A DNA stretch of 7,028 nt, from NCBI GenBank assembly GCA_027485365.1, contig JAIXRD010000309.1, forward strand, positions 1 through 7,028, given 5' to 3'. This DNA is from Cryomorphaceae bacterium (GTDB lineage Bacteria > Bacteroidota > Bacteroidia > Flavobacteriales_D > Crocinitomicaceae). Positions within the stretch are counted from its first letter, which is position 1. Each line of letters starts with the position of its first letter. The notes beneath the pieces are model-generated. The model was not told the origin of the DNA. It saw only the letters and a program-made list of their open reading frames with translations, and did no database searches. Position numbers and translations under genes: made by a program. Positions 6,770 through 7,028 of this stretch are shown piece by piece.

Positions 6770-7028
6770 GTGTGTTTCTGAAAAGGAAATAAAAAGCAAA
6801 AAAGAATGGAATGATTGGAAGCACTGAGAATAAGGAGAAGTTACGTTGATAGAGGTGCATTATGAGAAGTCCTAAGCATCCGAGGACAAAAGAAATCAGC
6901 CAAAAATAAATGAAGGTTTGACGTTCCGTAACCCCCCGATATACCATGTGATGTGTTGTGTGATCTTTTCCTCCTTTTGCGGGTGATTTACCTTGTTTTA
7001 TGCGGTTAAACGTTACTGTAAACGTGTC
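6726..7028 (-). CDS. WecA/MraY-family glycosyl-1-phosphate transferase, C-terminal end; start lies off the right edge
   Basis: The frame is open from the window's last base through 100 codons to a TAG, so this is the end of a longer gene, not a 73-residue protein starting at the ATG at 6947. The first residues read through DTFTVTFNRIKQGKSP, then GGKDHTTHH at 19-27. This is the conserved cytoplasmic His-rich loop of the WecA/TagO branch of the MraY/PNPT superfamily, which transfers a sugar-1-phosphate from a UDP-sugar to undecaprenyl phosphate. Two hydrophobic segments follow at about 39-57 and 66-83, consistent with the last membrane helices, then a short polar tail. Full-length members are about 330-380 residues, so roughly the last quarter is visible. 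The likely role is starting O-antigen, capsule or other lipid-linked glycans; the exact sugar cannot be told from this end. Its final 44 bases overlap the transglycosylase gene. Confidence 0.87.
   Translation of the reverse strand, partial: DTFTVTFNRIKQGKSPAKGGKDHTTHHMVYRGVTERQTFIYFWLISFVLGCLGLLIMHLYQRNFSLFSVLPIIPFFFAFYFLFRNTHVFKAPNNKDIPLD

Noticed and set aside
6315..6827. Two plus-strand open frames opposite the transglycosylase and transferase ends
   Set aside because: Both minus-strand frames carry family motifs, while the plus-strand products carry none.
6726..6947. A stand-alone 73-residue membrane protein
   Set aside because: The frame stays open upstream to the window edge and the upstream codons encode the GGKDHTTHH loop of a larger transferase.
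1..7028. Mobile element, CRISPR array, tRNA or other RNA gene, toxin-antitoxin or defence system
   Set aside because: I saw no transposase or integrase motif, no regularly spaced repeats, no tRNA-like sequence, and almost every base is taken by housekeeping genes on one strand.

Overview
The window reads as a stretch of ordinary chromosome from a Bacteroidota bacterium, probably of the Flavobacteriales type. The evidence is an lpxD-lpxC pair in the arrangement usual for that phylum, an AT-rich sequence, start codons without a recognisable Shine-Dalgarno sequence, two TAnnTTTG-type -7 boxes, and Bacteroidota-like versions of UvrA, the lytic transglycosylase and the WecA-like protein. Placement below phylum is inference.

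All seven genes I support lie on the minus strand, so transcription runs from high to low coordinates. In that order they are: the last 100 codons of a WecA/MraY-family sugar-phosphate transferase (6726-7028, its start lies off the right edge); a lytic transglycosylase lipoprotein (5849-6769) overlapping it by 44 bases; uvrA (3009-5837) after an 11-base gap; a 51-base gap with a putative promoter; trxA (2640-2957); a membrane-anchored protein of unknown function with an apparent internal duplication (1917-2615); a 70-base gap with a hairpin and a possible promoter; lpxD (797-1846); and lpxC (3-800), sharing ATGA with lpxD and cut by the left edge. Nearly the whole window is coding and there is no gene-free stretch longer than 70 bases.

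Functionally the two ends serve the cell envelope: lipid-linked sugar intermediates and peptidoglycan turnover on the right, lipid A synthesis on the left. Between them sit excision repair (UvrA) and thiol-disulfide redox (thioredoxin). The right-hand three genes look like one transcript, trxA and the unknown gene like a second, and lpxD-lpxC like a third or a continuation.

I found no mobile element, RNA gene, CRISPR array, defence system or convincing new system. The points most worth a second look are the duplicated domain in the unknown protein, the loss of one cysteine in the first UvrA zinc module, and the corrected start of the transglycosylase with its long overlap into the preceding gene.
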